Positions 30,312-39,204 are shown, numbered from the stretch's first letter. The stretch is 53,327 bases of DNA from a virus (IMGVR_UViG_3300046791_000074:1-53327), one strand, 5' to 3'. Numbers and translations: made by a program. Notes: generated from the letters alone by a model not told the origin.

Positions 30312-32549
30312 ATGGACTTGCTGTCGAGAGCTTCTGACGAAGCTCGTGAGGCATTCCTTCACGCTGCGTTCGGTACGAGTAGAGGTTACGTTGCGCTAGC
30401 GTTCCTCACACCAGACAAGTCGAACTTCTTCGAAGAGTACTTTATGTACCCAGGAGAGGTACCCGAACTCCTCATGGCTGTGAAGCAACGGTTCGCTTCG
30501 CACAACGTATACATCTGTCCGCAACTGTTCGCCAGTAAGCGAAGGAAAAAGGAAGAGGTCGTATCCACTCCTACAGCCTGGGCGGACTTGGACACTTGTC
30601 ATCCAGACAAGATGCTCCGCAAGCCCTCCCTGATCATCGAATCGTCCGCCAATAGATGGCAGGCCCTGTGGACTCTGGATAGCGTAGAAGCCGACGATGC
30701 AGAACGTATCTCCAAGCGCATCGCCTACTACCACGCCCCAGATGGTGCTGACCGCTCCGGTTGGGACCTAACGCAGTTGCTCCGCATGCCGCTGACGTAC
30801 AACTTCAAGTACAATGCGGTGCAGGGCGAACAGCAGATCGTCTACCTCCGAGAGTTCCACCGCAGCTCGTACCGCCTGAAAGACTTCGAGTGCTACCCAG
30901 CTCAGGCTGAGTCAGACGTAGACATCATCCCGATGCCTGAAGCAGCTGACCTTCCCGAGACAGCTGAAGAGCTCTTGCAGGCGAAGAGTCGAATGATGAA
31001 CCCCCGGATCTGGCAGCTATACAATACAGAGCCAGATGATGACTGGAGCAAGCCGCTCTGGGAACTTCACATGATGCTCTTCGAGGCAGGCTTCAACCGC
31101 GAAGAGTCGTACGTCATCGCACGTGAAGCGAAGTGTAACAAGTACGTACGGGATCAACGTTCACTCAGATTGCTGTGGAAGGAAGTACTCAGAGCTCATG
31201 CACGGGGTGAAGCTACTGCCGGACTCTTGGAAGTACCTCAAGGGCCTGAGCGCACTACCCTCCTCACTGAAGAGGAGCAAGACCAGGTACGACGTCAGCC
31301 AGAGTCTTTCGTCGAACGCTACATCACTTGGGCCCGGGGCCTGGGAGATGCTGCACACCAGTACCATCAAGCAGGTGCATTTATCATCCTGTCAACGTTG
31401 CTCTCAGGCAACGTTCGACTTCCTACCAGCTTCGGAACGTTCATCCCTAACCTCTGGTTCATGATCCTTGCAGACACAACGCTGACACGTAAGACGACGG
31501 CGATGGACATCGCCATGGATCTGATCGCCGACTTGGACAGCGATGCCATCCTAGCTACGGATGGTAGCATCGAGGGGCTCATGACCTCGTTGTCACTTCG
31601 GCCAGGACGTCCGAGCATCTTCCTTCGTGACGAGTTCTCCGGCCTGCTGGACTCCATGACCAAGAAGGACTACTACGCAGGCATGGCGGAGGTGTTCACA
31701 AAATTATACGACGGGAAGATGCAGAAGAGAGTCCTCCGCAAAGAGATCTTGGAGGTGCGCGATCCGCGGTTGATCTTGTTCGCTGGTGGCATCAAGAACA
31801 AGGTCACGGGTCTATTGACCTTCGAACAGGTCTCTTCGGGCTTTATGCCTCGCTTCATCTTCATCACAGCCGAGTCGGATGTGACGAAGCTCAAGCCGCT
31901 AGGGCCGCCAACAGATGGAACGCTCAACAACAGGCAGCTGATCCTGGACGAGATGGAGGACTTGCAAGCGCACTACCAGGTGATGACTACGACGACTCTG
32001 AAGAACGTCCCGGGGAGCAAGATCGAGATTCCTCAGATGTGGGACGCTCAGATGACCGACGCAGCATGGCTGAGGTACAACGAGTTGGAAGTCCGCATGT
32101 TGGAAGCTGGGACTGCGAGTGAGTTCCGAGCCGACGTCCTCACACCTACCTACGACCGACTCAGCAAGTCGATCCTTAAGGCAGCTGTTCTCTTGGCTGC
32201 CTCCCGTAGCAGAGCAGAGCAGATTGTTGTCGAACTCGATGATGTGCTTCGGGCTATCCATTACGGAGAGCAGTGGAAGATCCACGCCGATGATGTCATG
32301 GCTAACATCGGCAAGACTACCTACGAGCGACAGATCGTCAACATCCACAGAATGATCTGGCGTAAGCCGGGATGTAGTCGTTCGACAGTCATGCAGCATT
32401 ACCACCTCAATGCCAAAGTCACCACAGAGGTGTTTCAGACTATGGAGCAGCGCGGCCTCATGGTCATTAGACGGACAGGTAAGACAGAGCAGCTCTACCC
32501 CACACAGGTAGCCCCACCAGAGGAGTACAATGGAAACCAGCCAGCCTAG
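30312..32549 (+). CDS. primase-helicase, prim-pol plus DUF3987-like ATPase
   Basis: This 745-residue protein combines an N-terminal archaeo-eukaryotic-type primase domain (TAWADLD, about residue 93, and LIIESSANRWQALWTLD, about 111..127) with a helicase-like ATPase. The P-loop position reads ILADTTLTRKTTAMD (about 388..402), which is a degenerate Walker A with Arg before Lys-Thr. A Walker B-like SIFLRDEFSGLLD lies near 437. A C-terminal winged-helix-like domain (about 675..745) has CSRSTVMQHYHL. It would prime and unwind at the fork. It overlaps queC by 20 bases. Confidence 0.75.
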   Translation: MDLLSRASDEAREAFLHAAFGTSRGYVALAFLTPDKSNFFEEYFMYPGEVPELLMAVKQRFASHNVYICPQLFASKRRKKEEVVSTPTAWADLDTCHPDKMLRKPSLIIESSANRWQALWTLDSVEADDAERISKRIAYYHAPDGADRSGWDLTQLLRMPLTYNFKYNAVQGEQQIVYLREFHRSSYRLKDFECYPAQAESDVDIIPMPEAADLPETAEELLQAKSRMMNPRIWQLYNTEPDDDWSKPLWELHMMLFEAGFNREESYVIAREAKCNKYVRDQRSLRLLWKEVLRAHARGEATAGLLEVPQGPERTTLLTEEEQDQVRRQPESFVERYITWARGLGDAAHQYHQAGAFIILSTLLSGNVRLPTSFGTFIPNLWFMILADTTLTRKTTAMDIAMDLIADLDSDAILATDGSIEGLMTSLSLRPGRPSIFLRDEFSGLLDSMTKKDYYAGMAEVFTKLYDGKMQKRVLRKEILEVRDPRLILFAGGIKNKVTGLLTFEQVSSGFMPRFIFITAESDVTKLKPLGPPTDGTLNNRQLILDEMEDLQAHYQVMTTTTLKNVPGSKIEIPQMWDAQMTDAAWLRYNELEVRMLEAGTASEFRADVLTPTYDRLSKSILKAAVLLAASRSRAEQIVVELDDVLRAIHYGEQWKIHADDVMANIGKTTYERQIVNIHRMIWRKPGCSRSTVMQHYHLNAKVTTEVFQTMEQRGLMVIRRTGKTEQLYPTQVAPPEEYNGNQPA

Positions 32550-33336
32550 TGCAGTCGTCGTCTTCAGTGGCGGACTGGACAGTACGACCTGTGTGTACGA
32601 CGCGATCGACCAGGGCTACAAGGTCGACCTCGTCAGCTTCAACTACGGGCAGCGACACAAGAAGGAACTGGACTTTGCCAAAGCTACTGCAGTTCATCTC
32701 AATCTACGTCACGACGTGGTTGATCTGTCTGGCCTTACTCCTCTGCTGGCTGAGAGCGGTTCGTCGCTCGTCTCAGTCGAGGAGGTCCCGGAGGGGCATT
32801 ACGCTGAGGAGACGATGAAGGCTACGATCGTCCCGAACCGCAACATGATGATGCTGTCCATCGCGACGGCCATCGCCGTGAGTCGGAAGATCGAGTACGT
32901 CATCACCGGAGTACACTCGGGCGACCATGCCATCTACCCCGACTGCCGGCCGCAATTCATTGGTGCTGTCGACCAAGCAGCTCTCCTAGCCACCAATGGA
33001 TCGAACTTCTACGGCATCTTCGCTCCGTACGCTTCTCGGAGCAAGGCCGACATCGCACGACGTGCCATCATCCTCCGCGTCCCGTTGGAGAAGACCTGGA
33101 GCTGCTACAAGGGTGACGAGACCCACTGTGGTCGTTGCGGCACCTGCGTCGAGCGCCTCGAGGCCATCCACGAGGCTGTCCAGCAGCTCCGCAACGAGGG
33201 TAGTGGCTTCGTCATCGACGGTACGTACCAGGGCGAGACCCGCTACAAGCTGTACGAAGACCTCGACCCGACCGAGTACCAGGACTCCGAGTTCTGGATG
33301 AAGGCCATCGACGACGCTGCGAAGGAGGACAAGTGA
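32530..33336 (+). CDS. queC: 7-cyano-7-deazaguanine synthase QueC
   Basis: This 268-residue enzyme converts carboxy-deazaguanine to preQ0 using ATP and ammonia. The PP-loop SGGLDSTT is at about residues 14..21, and the Zn site is CYKGDETHCGRCGTC near 197..211. Length fits the family. It has no fused amidotransferase or other domain, so the expected product is plain preQ0. It overlaps the end of the helicase gene and shares GTGA with queD. Confidence 0.93.
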   Translation: METSQPSAVVVFSGGLDSTTCVYDAIDQGYKVDLVSFNYGQRHKKELDFAKATAVHLNLRHDVVDLSGLTPLLAESGSSLVSVEEVPEGHYAEETMKATIVPNRNMMMLSIATAIAVSRKIEYVITGVHSGDHAIYPDCRPQFIGAVDQAALLATNGSNFYGIFAPYASRSKADIARRAIILRVPLEKTWSCYKGDETHCGRCGTCVERLEAIHEAVQQLRNEGSGFVIDGTYQGETRYKLYEDLDPTEYQDSEFWMKAIDDAAKEDK

Positions 33337-33839
33337 CCGTCGACATCTATACCGTTTCCAAGGAGGTCGAGTTCGATGCCGGGCACCGAGTTCCGAATCA
33401 CAAGTCGAAGTGTCGTAATCCTCACGGCCATCGCTACCGCTTGCGAGTTACTATTACTGGCGAGCTGGTTACGGAGCCTGGTCGATCCGACGAGGGGATG
33501 CTTGCCGACTTCGGAGACCTGAAGACGATCATGACGACGCACGTCCACGACGTGCTGGACCACGGCTTCATCTACTACAAGGACGACCCTTGGGCAGTCA
33601 AAACCTTCCAGACCAAGATTGGTGCCTTCTGGGAAGGTGCTACGGAAGAGGAAGCTAAGGCTTCCTTGGAAGACTTCACCTTCAAGGCCATCAACGTCCC
33701 GTTCATCCCGACGGCAGAGAACCTAGCGCGTTGGTGCTGGGACCAGATGGTCGAGCCCGTGGAGCAGATGGGCTTCGGCCTCGTCCTCGTCGAACTCTGG
33801 GAGACTCCCACTTCACTGGCAACGTTCGCGAGGTACTGA
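33333..33839 (+). CDS. queD: 6-carboxy-tetrahydropterin synthase QueD
   Basis: This 168-residue enzyme converts dihydroneopterin triphosphate to carboxy-tetrahydropterin. It has the Zn-binding His residues in FDAGHRV (about 18) and HGHRYR (about 32..37), the catalytic Cys in KCRNPHGH (about 28), and the C-terminal LVELWETP Glu motif (about 152). The start GTG overlaps the queC stop. The next gene is coupled through TGATG. Confidence 0.92.
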   Translation: MTVDIYTVSKEVEFDAGHRVPNHKSKCRNPHGHRYRLRVTITGELVTEPGRSDEGMLADFGDLKTIMTTHVHDVLDHGFIYYKDDPWAVKTFQTKIGAFWEGATEEEAKASLEDFTFKAINVPFIPTAENLARWCWDQMVEPVEQMGFGLVLVELWETPTSLATFARY

Positions 33840-33988
33840 TGCAGACCATTTCCGGTAAGAAGGCAGAAGCTACCTCAGGGTGGCATCCCGTCGATCGAGC
33901 GAACTGCACCGAGAAGTTCCTCGGTAAGTTGGACAAGCGTCGCACCAAGAACAAGGCCGCGAAGAAGTCCAGGAAGAAGAATCGATGA
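33839..33988 (+). CDS. 49-residue very basic peptide in the que cassette
   Basis: The ATG at 33839 overlaps the queD stop (TGATG) and the end overlaps queE (ATGA). The C-terminal half is a Lys/Arg run. It may bind nucleic acid or be a small partner of the modification machinery. I know of no such component, so function is open. Confidence 0.55.
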   Translation: MQTISGKKAEATSGWHPVDRANCTEKFLGKLDKRRTKNKAAKKSRKKNR

Positions 33989-34704
33989 CAAAGATCCGTT
34001 CGTCTGAGGTCTACCTCAGCATTCAAGGTGAAGGTCCGAGGGTTGGCACTCCTACTGTTTTTGTCCGTAGTGCCGGGTGTAATCTGCGTTGCCCTGGTTG
34101 GGCTTGCGATACTCCTCATGCTATTGATCCGGCTCTGTATCGTCTGGATAGCAAGCTTCTTACCCCCACCGAGATCGCCCAACAGGTGGAGGTGGTTGCG
34201 CCGCATGGTGCGAACATCTGTTTCACAGGGGGTGAACCCTTCCTACAGAATCATGAAGCATTCCACGAGTTGGCTGATGGACTCGCCAAGCGAGGATACA
34301 TCATCCAGGAAGTCTTCACCAACGGAACCATAAGGTTCCCTGACTGGGTGTACGACTACATGTACGTCATCATGGACTGGAAGCTCTCCGGTGCTGGTGA
34401 GGAAGTTAACATCTTCGGCACCGAAGGTGTTCAGTCGATTCGCCTCCGCAATGTCGAACGGATGTCCGAGGGTGACGTGGTCAAGTTCACCATCGCATCC
34501 AAGTCAGACTACGAAGAAGCCAAGCAATGGTACACCGAGCTTGCCAAGCTCAACGCCGGTATCGACTTCATCTACGGAGTCGTCTGGGGGAAGCTCGAGG
34601 CGAAGGACCTGATCGGATGGGTCCTTCGTGATAGTCTGGTCGAGTGGACGTACAGTCATCAATTGCACAACGTCATTTGGGATAGGGAGAAGCGTGCCAT
34701 CTGA
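33985..34704 (+). CDS. queE: 7-carboxy-7-deazaguanine synthase QueE, unusual Cys motif
   Basis: This 239-residue radical-SAM enzyme makes 7-carboxy-7-deazaguanine. The N-terminal SIQGEGPRVGTP and FTGGEP motifs are typical. The Fe-S Cys motif reads GCNLRCPGWACDT (residues 31..43), that is C-x3-C-x4-C, where most family members have C-x3-C-x2-C. It is therefore a variant loop. Length fits a compact QueE. It overlaps the folE start by 11 bases. Confidence 0.92.
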   Translation: MTKIRSSEVYLSIQGEGPRVGTPTVFVRSAGCNLRCPGWACDTPHAIDPALYRLDSKLLTPTEIAQQVEVVAPHGANICFTGGEPFLQNHEAFHELADGLAKRGYIIQEVFTNGTIRFPDWVYDYMYVIMDWKLSGAGEEVNIFGTEGVQSIRLRNVERMSEGDVVKFTIASKSDYEEAKQWYTELAKLNAGIDFIYGVVWGKLEAKDLIGWVLRDSLVEWTYSHQLHNVIWDREKRAI

Positions 34705-35338
34705 ATCGGAATTCCTGGGTAATGCTAAGCCCTTCATCGAGAATGGTCTGCTCTTTACCAGGAAGCGCAAGACGGACTTCGAGCCCGTCGCCTTCCGTAC
34801 ACACGAGGACGTCGCACGAGAGTTCCTGTCCTTGTTGGACGGCTGGGCAGAGGTCGACGAAGACCACAGGAAGGAGACGCCCGGCCGTATGCTGAAGATG
34901 TTCCAGCAGATGACAACCAGGGAGGAGTTCAACTTCACGACCTTCCCGGCGAAGAATCAGGACATGATCACCCTGGGACCGATTCCGTTCTACACCATGT
35001 GCGCACATCACACAGCTCCGTTCTTCGGCAATGCCTACATCGGTTACGTTCCTGGTGCCTCGATCGCAGGCCTGTCCAAGTTCGTTCGTGCAGTCCAGTA
35101 CTGTGCGAAGGGGTTCCACGTGCAGGAGGATCTGACGCATGACATCTCCAAGTACCTCGAAGATCGGTTGGCTCCGAAAGGTGTGGCTGTGGTGCTCCGG
35201 GCCGAACACCTCTGCATGGCAATGCGAGGAGTGCAACAGCCGGGAGTCGTCACAACCACGTCAGCCATGACTGGCGTGTTCGGAGATCACAGTCGAACTG
35301 CCAAGGCGGAGTTCATGAACATCATCGGAGGTAACTGA
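34694..35338 (+). CDS. folE: GTP cyclohydrolase I
   Basis: This 214-residue enzyme makes dihydroneopterin triphosphate from GTP, the first step towards preQ0. The Zn/active-site MCAHHTAPFFGNAYIGY is at about residues 96..112, followed by GLSKFVRAVQYCAK and AEHLCMAMRG. The start GTG 34694 has a GGGAGA box and lies within the end of queE. It closes the precursor set; pyrophosphohydrolase-like genes follow. Confidence 0.93.
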   Translation: MPSESEFLGNAKPFIENGLLFTRKRKTDFEPVAFRTHEDVAREFLSLLDGWAEVDEDHRKETPGRMLKMFQQMTTREEFNFTTFPAKNQDMITLGPIPFYTMCAHHTAPFFGNAYIGYVPGASIAGLSKFVRAVQYCAKGFHVQEDLTHDISKYLEDRLAPKGVAVVLRAEHLCMAMRGVQQPGVVTTTSAMTGVFGDHSRTAKAEFMNIIGGN

Positions 35339-35652
35339 TGTCGCGTATGGCAATCATGGCCGCAGAGGCCGACGGGGACAGTAGGCGCTGGTTCCCTGAG
35401 ACGGCGACCGATCTCTTCTTCATCACCGCTTGCATGTCGGGTGAAGCTGGTGAAGCGGTCAACAAGTTGAAGAAGGCTAAGCGCGCCGGACGCAACATGA
35501 CTCCGGTCGAGAAGCACGAGTTCGTCATGGAGCTGGTCGACACTCTGACGTACCTGCTCGATGCGTTCGCTCTTGTCGGAGCGGACCCGGAGAAGGCCTA
35601 TTACCAGAAGCGCCTGGAGAACGAGCAGCGCTTCGGAAAGAAGGGTGCATGA
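35338..35652 (+). CDS. MazG-like nucleotide pyrophosphohydrolase
   Basis: This 104-residue all-alpha protein has the MazG-type pattern CMSGEAGEAVNKLKKA (about residues 32..47) and a second helix ELVDTLTYLLDAF (about 65..77), which supply the metal-binding Glu/Asp residues. It would cleave an NTP or dNTP. Its place within the deazaguanine cassette suggests it shapes the dG or GTP pool. Coupled to folE by TGATG. Confidence 0.78.
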   Translation: MSRMAIMAAEADGDSRRWFPETATDLFFITACMSGEAGEAVNKLKKAKRAGRNMTPVEKHEFVMELVDTLTYLLDAFALVGADPEKAYYQKRLENEQRFGKKGA

Positions 35653-35954
35653 ACGAGACTGTAGATCCGGCAGAGCTTATCAATGAGCTGTCAGTCGAGT
35701 TCGACGTGCAGACGTTGGAACGGCACCAGGTCGGTCAGGAAAAGTACGGAGCGTTCAGCTTCCTGGGCAAGGACATGTTCCAGGAAGCTATGAACGAGAT
35801 CCTCGACATGGCTAACTACGCCCGCTACCAGTACATCAAGCTGCGCATGCTACAGATGTTCATCGCAGCCGATCCTCGCGTTGCCGGCCTTGCCGACGAC
35901 GAGGGCAACATCACCATCGGTGCGGAGAGCTTCAAGGCTGGAGGCCTCGGATGA
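35649..35954 (+). CDS. second MazG-like/dNTP pyrophosphohydrolase
   Basis: This 101-residue helical protein has RHQVGQEKYGAFSF (about residues 25..38) and EAMNEILDMANYARYQ (about 46..61), a pattern like small phage dATP/dGTP diphosphohydrolases of the MazG group. It overlaps both neighbours by four bases. It may act with the first pyrophosphohydrolase on nucleotide pools. Less certain than the first. Confidence 0.6.
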   Translation: MNETVDPAELINELSVEFDVQTLERHQVGQEKYGAFSFLGKDMFQEAMNEILDMANYARYQYIKLRMLQMFIAADPRVAGLADDEGNITIGAESFKAGGLG

Positions 35955-36739
35955 CGAAGATGATCTTCATTCCGCCATTCGCAATGTTGGACTCGACGCT
36001 GAACTCGTATCGGCATCTGATGCTCCCGCATCTGCTGACACACCAGGTGTACTCCAACCACTTCAAGAGGGTGAAGGGGCTGGGTCAGTACATCATCCTG
36101 GACAACGGTGCAGCCGAGGGTGTCAAGGTTACGGGTCGGCAGCTCGTCGACACCTGCTACGACTACAAGGTCGACGAGCTTGTCCTACCCGACGTAATGG
36201 GTAGCAGCGATGCTACCTACGACGTAGCTACCGACTTCCTGACGGACTACCGCAACAGACTCCCGGTATCGACGCGACTGGGCTACGTGCTCCAGGGCCG
36301 TACCGTGACGGAAGCGGTAGACACATACCACAGGGTGCGCGGCAATACTCGGTTGCTGGCGAAGATCAACGTCTGGTATCTGCCGAGGTTGTTGGTGACT
36401 CCGGAGAATCCAGACGCACGGATCGATGTCGCGGAGTACATCCTGGACCTAGAAGGTAAGCTACCCAAGCCGATCCACTTCCTTGGTGCAGCTCCGACCT
36501 TCATCAGTGAGATCGCCACCGTGCGAGATCGTCATCTGCGAATCCGGAGCATGGACACATCTGCTCCGTTCGTGTACGCATTCGCTGGAAGGTTCATCGC
36601 GGAGGAAGGTGTGCAGCGTCGAGACCAGGAGAAGTACTTCACTTCCCTGGTCGACAACACGACGCGAGCTTTGGCCATGCGCAACTGCTCGGTGATGGAA
36701 GGCTGGGCTGGTGCGCAAACACCCACTAGCGAAGTGTGA
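35951..36739 (+). CDS. dpdA: DpdA-like DNA guanine transglycosylase
   Basis: This 262-residue protein resembles phage DpdA, a TGT-like enzyme that swaps guanine for preQ0 in DNA. It has a TIM-barrel pattern with IILDNGAAEG (about 49..58, a likely catalytic Asp), LVLPDVMG (about 76..83, second Asp) and the HFLGA segment (about 176). It is shorter than tRNA TGTs and lacks their C-terminal Zn domain, as expected for phage DpdA. It is the last gene of the cassette and overlaps the polymerase gene by 29 bases. Confidence 0.85.
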   Translation: MTKMIFIPPFAMLDSTLNSYRHLMLPHLLTHQVYSNHFKRVKGLGQYIILDNGAAEGVKVTGRQLVDTCYDYKVDELVLPDVMGSSDATYDVATDFLTDYRNRLPVSTRLGYVLQGRTVTEAVDTYHRVRGNTRLLAKINVWYLPRLLVTPENPDARIDVAEYILDLEGKLPKPIHFLGAAPTFISEIATVRDRHLRIRSMDTSAPFVYAFAGRFIAEEGVQRRDQEKYFTSLVDNTTRALAMRNCSVMEGWAGAQTPTSEV

Positions 36740-39089
36740 GGAGTGCCCTCTTGCGGCCGTCGGTAAGTTCGTTCCGTCGGAGATTCCTGCAGCAGGAGCT
36801 AAGCTCGCATTCGTCGGGGAAGCACCGGGGCTCCAGGAAGCTCGGACGGGGAAGCCATTCATGGGTCCCTCTGGCGAGCTTCTTAATCGTGTTATGCGTC
36901 ATCATCGTATCAAACGTAGGGAGGTGCTTCTAACCAATGCGTGCCTTTGTCGCCCGCCTGATAACGCGACACCTGCAGCGAGTGCTGTCAAGGCGTGTTC
37001 AGAACGTCTCGTGGGCGAGCTGGAGCTCGCGGGGGTCAGCACAGTGGTGGCACTCGGTAACACTGCGGCTCAAGCACTTACCGGTCGAACTGGTGTTACG
37101 AAGCTCCGTGTCGGGTCCGGAATCCCATCGAATTTCGATCCGAATCTACGTGTCGTCTCAACGCTCCATCCCGCGTACTGTTTGCGAAACGCTGATGGAT
37201 TCCCATCCCTTGTCGTCGATGTCGGAAAGGCAGTAAACCCAGGTGTTGTCTTCACCCCTCCGGTGTACCGAGTTGTCGAGTCTAGCGTTGACGCTATCAG
37301 GGTCATCCGAGGACTTCTACTCGGATCAGGCCCAGTCGTTGTCGACATTGAAAGCGACGTTGAGAAGGATGTCGGCTTCGGACACCCTAACCAGCATACT
37401 CTGCTCTGTGTGGGGATCACTGCAAGAGGACGAGTCCGCTACGTACTCGCTGACAGTGCACTCACACCAAGAGTCTGGGCAGCACTCCGTATCCTATTCC
37501 TTCGAAGGGGTGCATCAGCTCAGAACGGAAAGTTCGACCTCGCAGGACTCTACCGCTTCATCGGGGCCGTACGTCTAAAGTTCGATACGCTGCTAGCGTC
37601 CTACGCGTGTGACGAGCGTCCAGGCATTCACGGCCTAAAAGTTCAGGCCCAGGAGTATCTGGGCGCTCCGCCCTACGATGATGAGGTAAAGAAGTATGTC
37701 GGTCCGGGTGAAGGTTACGGCAAAATCCCGAGACATATTCTATACCAGTACAACGCGTACGACATTCATTGCACGGATCTCTTGCAGGAGATGTACGAGC
37801 GGAGGTTTAGTAACGACCCGGACGCTAAGAGACTACACGATTTTCTCTTGGCAGCATCCGAGCAACTCATGTTCGTCGAGCTCAATGGTATGGCAGTGGA
37901 CCTGGAATACCTGAAGGTACTCGAGAAGCGGTTCTTTGCCAGCCTCGCAGTCCTGGAGCTAGAGCTTGACGACCAACTGAAGAGCAACCCCAAAGTCCCT
38001 GTGGACTTTGTCAACCCAAGGTCGCCGCAGCAGGTCAAGCGAGTACTACATTCGTTGGGTGCTAAGGTTACTACTACGAACAAGGAGATGCTCTGGAAGC
38101 TACAGGATCATTGTAAGGACCTAGCTGTCGCCAAAGGCTTCGAGGGTCCGGAGGTCTTCCCGATATACAACTTCGTGACGACTCTTCTGGATCACCGGAA
38201 GGAAGCGAAGCTCTATGGAACGTACGTCAAAGGTATTCGGAAGCGACTGTACCGTGGACGGGTGTACCCGACATTCCTTATCCATGGAACTACTTCCGGA
38301 CGGCTCTCTAGTCGGAACCCTAACATGCAGAACATCGTTCGAGGTAGCGACATTCGAAATATGTTCGTCCCAGCTAAAGCCGGAAACGTCTTCGTACAAT
38401 CAGACTACAGTCAAGCTGAACTGCGTGTGCTCACCTGGCTCGCTTCCTGTATCTATTTCCGCGACATCTTCAACGCTGGTGATATTGATCTATTCGACGA
38501 GCTCACACCGGTGCTCTACCCGAAACTTCCACCTAAGCACCTTGTACATCCGGGAGAGTGGAAGGAGATCCGTATTCGTGTCAAGGCTTTCGTTTACGGG
38601 TTGGGTTACGGTCGCGGAGAAGGATCCATCGCGGAAGAGTTCAAGATCCCGTACAGCGAGGCACTTACTCTCAAGCGTAACTTCTTCTCGGTCATCCCGG
38701 AGATCGTCAGCTGGCAGCGTGAGATTCAGGAAGCAGTCTTCTCGGGAGAAGACCTCAAGACACCGTTTGGACGGACCCGCCGCTTCGGACTGATCACGGA
38801 TCAGAACCGACACGAGATCGAGAAGGAGTGCCTTGCCTTCAAACCACAATCCATCTCCTCAGACATCTGTCTGGGAGCAATGGTCACACTACGCCGCGAG
38901 CTCAAGGGTATGGCCTGGATACGGAACATCGTACACGACTCCATCCTGGCTGAGTGCGCTCGAGAAGACGCTGAACGAGTCGGATCGCTTATGGATCGAC
39001 GCATGGTGGAATCCGCCCGCAACACTGTCGGAGACTACGTTATCTTTGCTACAGACAGCAAGGTCGGAAACAACTGGGGAGAGGTCTGA
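36711..39089 (+). CDS. uracil-DNA glycosylase/DNA polymerase I fusion
   Basis: This 792-residue fusion has an N-terminal family 4-type uracil-DNA glycosylase domain (about 1..170). Visible features are the Fe-S Cys set C9, C12, C80 and C96, GEAPG at 36..40 and LHPA at 152..155. The 3'-5' exonuclease follows with VVDIES (about 205) and YNAYDIHCTD (about 347). The polymerase has motif A QSDYSQAELRV (about 562), motif B RVKAFVYGLGYG (about 624) with Tyr at the Phe762-equivalent place, and motif C HDSI (about 743). It would replicate the phage and check templates. It starts with GTG inside dpdA. Confidence 0.88.
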   Translation: MRKHPLAKCEECPLAAVGKFVPSEIPAAGAKLAFVGEAPGLQEARTGKPFMGPSGELLNRVMRHHRIKRREVLLTNACLCRPPDNATPAASAVKACSERLVGELELAGVSTVVALGNTAAQALTGRTGVTKLRVGSGIPSNFDPNLRVVSTLHPAYCLRNADGFPSLVVDVGKAVNPGVVFTPPVYRVVESSVDAIRVIRGLLLGSGPVVVDIESDVEKDVGFGHPNQHTLLCVGITARGRVRYVLADSALTPRVWAALRILFLRRGASAQNGKFDLAGLYRFIGAVRLKFDTLLASYACDERPGIHGLKVQAQEYLGAPPYDDEVKKYVGPGEGYGKIPRHILYQYNAYDIHCTDLLQEMYERRFSNDPDAKRLHDFLLAASEQLMFVELNGMAVDLEYLKVLEKRFFASLAVLELELDDQLKSNPKVPVDFVNPRSPQQVKRVLHSLGAKVTTTNKEMLWKLQDHCKDLAVAKGFEGPEVFPIYNFVTTLLDHRKEAKLYGTYVKGIRKRLYRGRVYPTFLIHGTTSGRLSSRNPNMQNIVRGSDIRNMFVPAKAGNVFVQSDYSQAELRVLTWLASCIYFRDIFNAGDIDLFDELTPVLYPKLPPKHLVHPGEWKEIRIRVKAFVYGLGYGRGEGSIAEEFKIPYSEALTLKRNFFSVIPEIVSWQREIQEAVFSGEDLKTPFGRTRRFGLITDQNRHEIEKECLAFKPQSISSDICLGAMVTLRRELKGMAWIRNIVHDSILAECAREDAERVGSLMDRRMVESARNTVGDYVIFATDSKVGNNWGEV

Positions 39090-39196
39090 TGAAAGACTAC
39101 ATCCGAATTATCGGTTACACGTGGAAGGGAATCTACCTGGTCGTGACATGCTGGTACATCCACGACATCGCAGCTGTGTCAACGAACCTATGGTAG
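39089..39196 (+). CDS. 35-residue membrane-like peptide
   Basis: The ATG overlaps the polymerase stop (TGATG). The product is aromatic and hydrophobic (about residues 6..26), with a Cys and His. Coupling supports translation. Function unknown. Confidence 0.42.
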   Translation: MKDYIRIIGYTWKGIYLVVTCWYIHDIAAVSTNLW

Positions 39197-39204
39197 GGGG
39201 GCTA

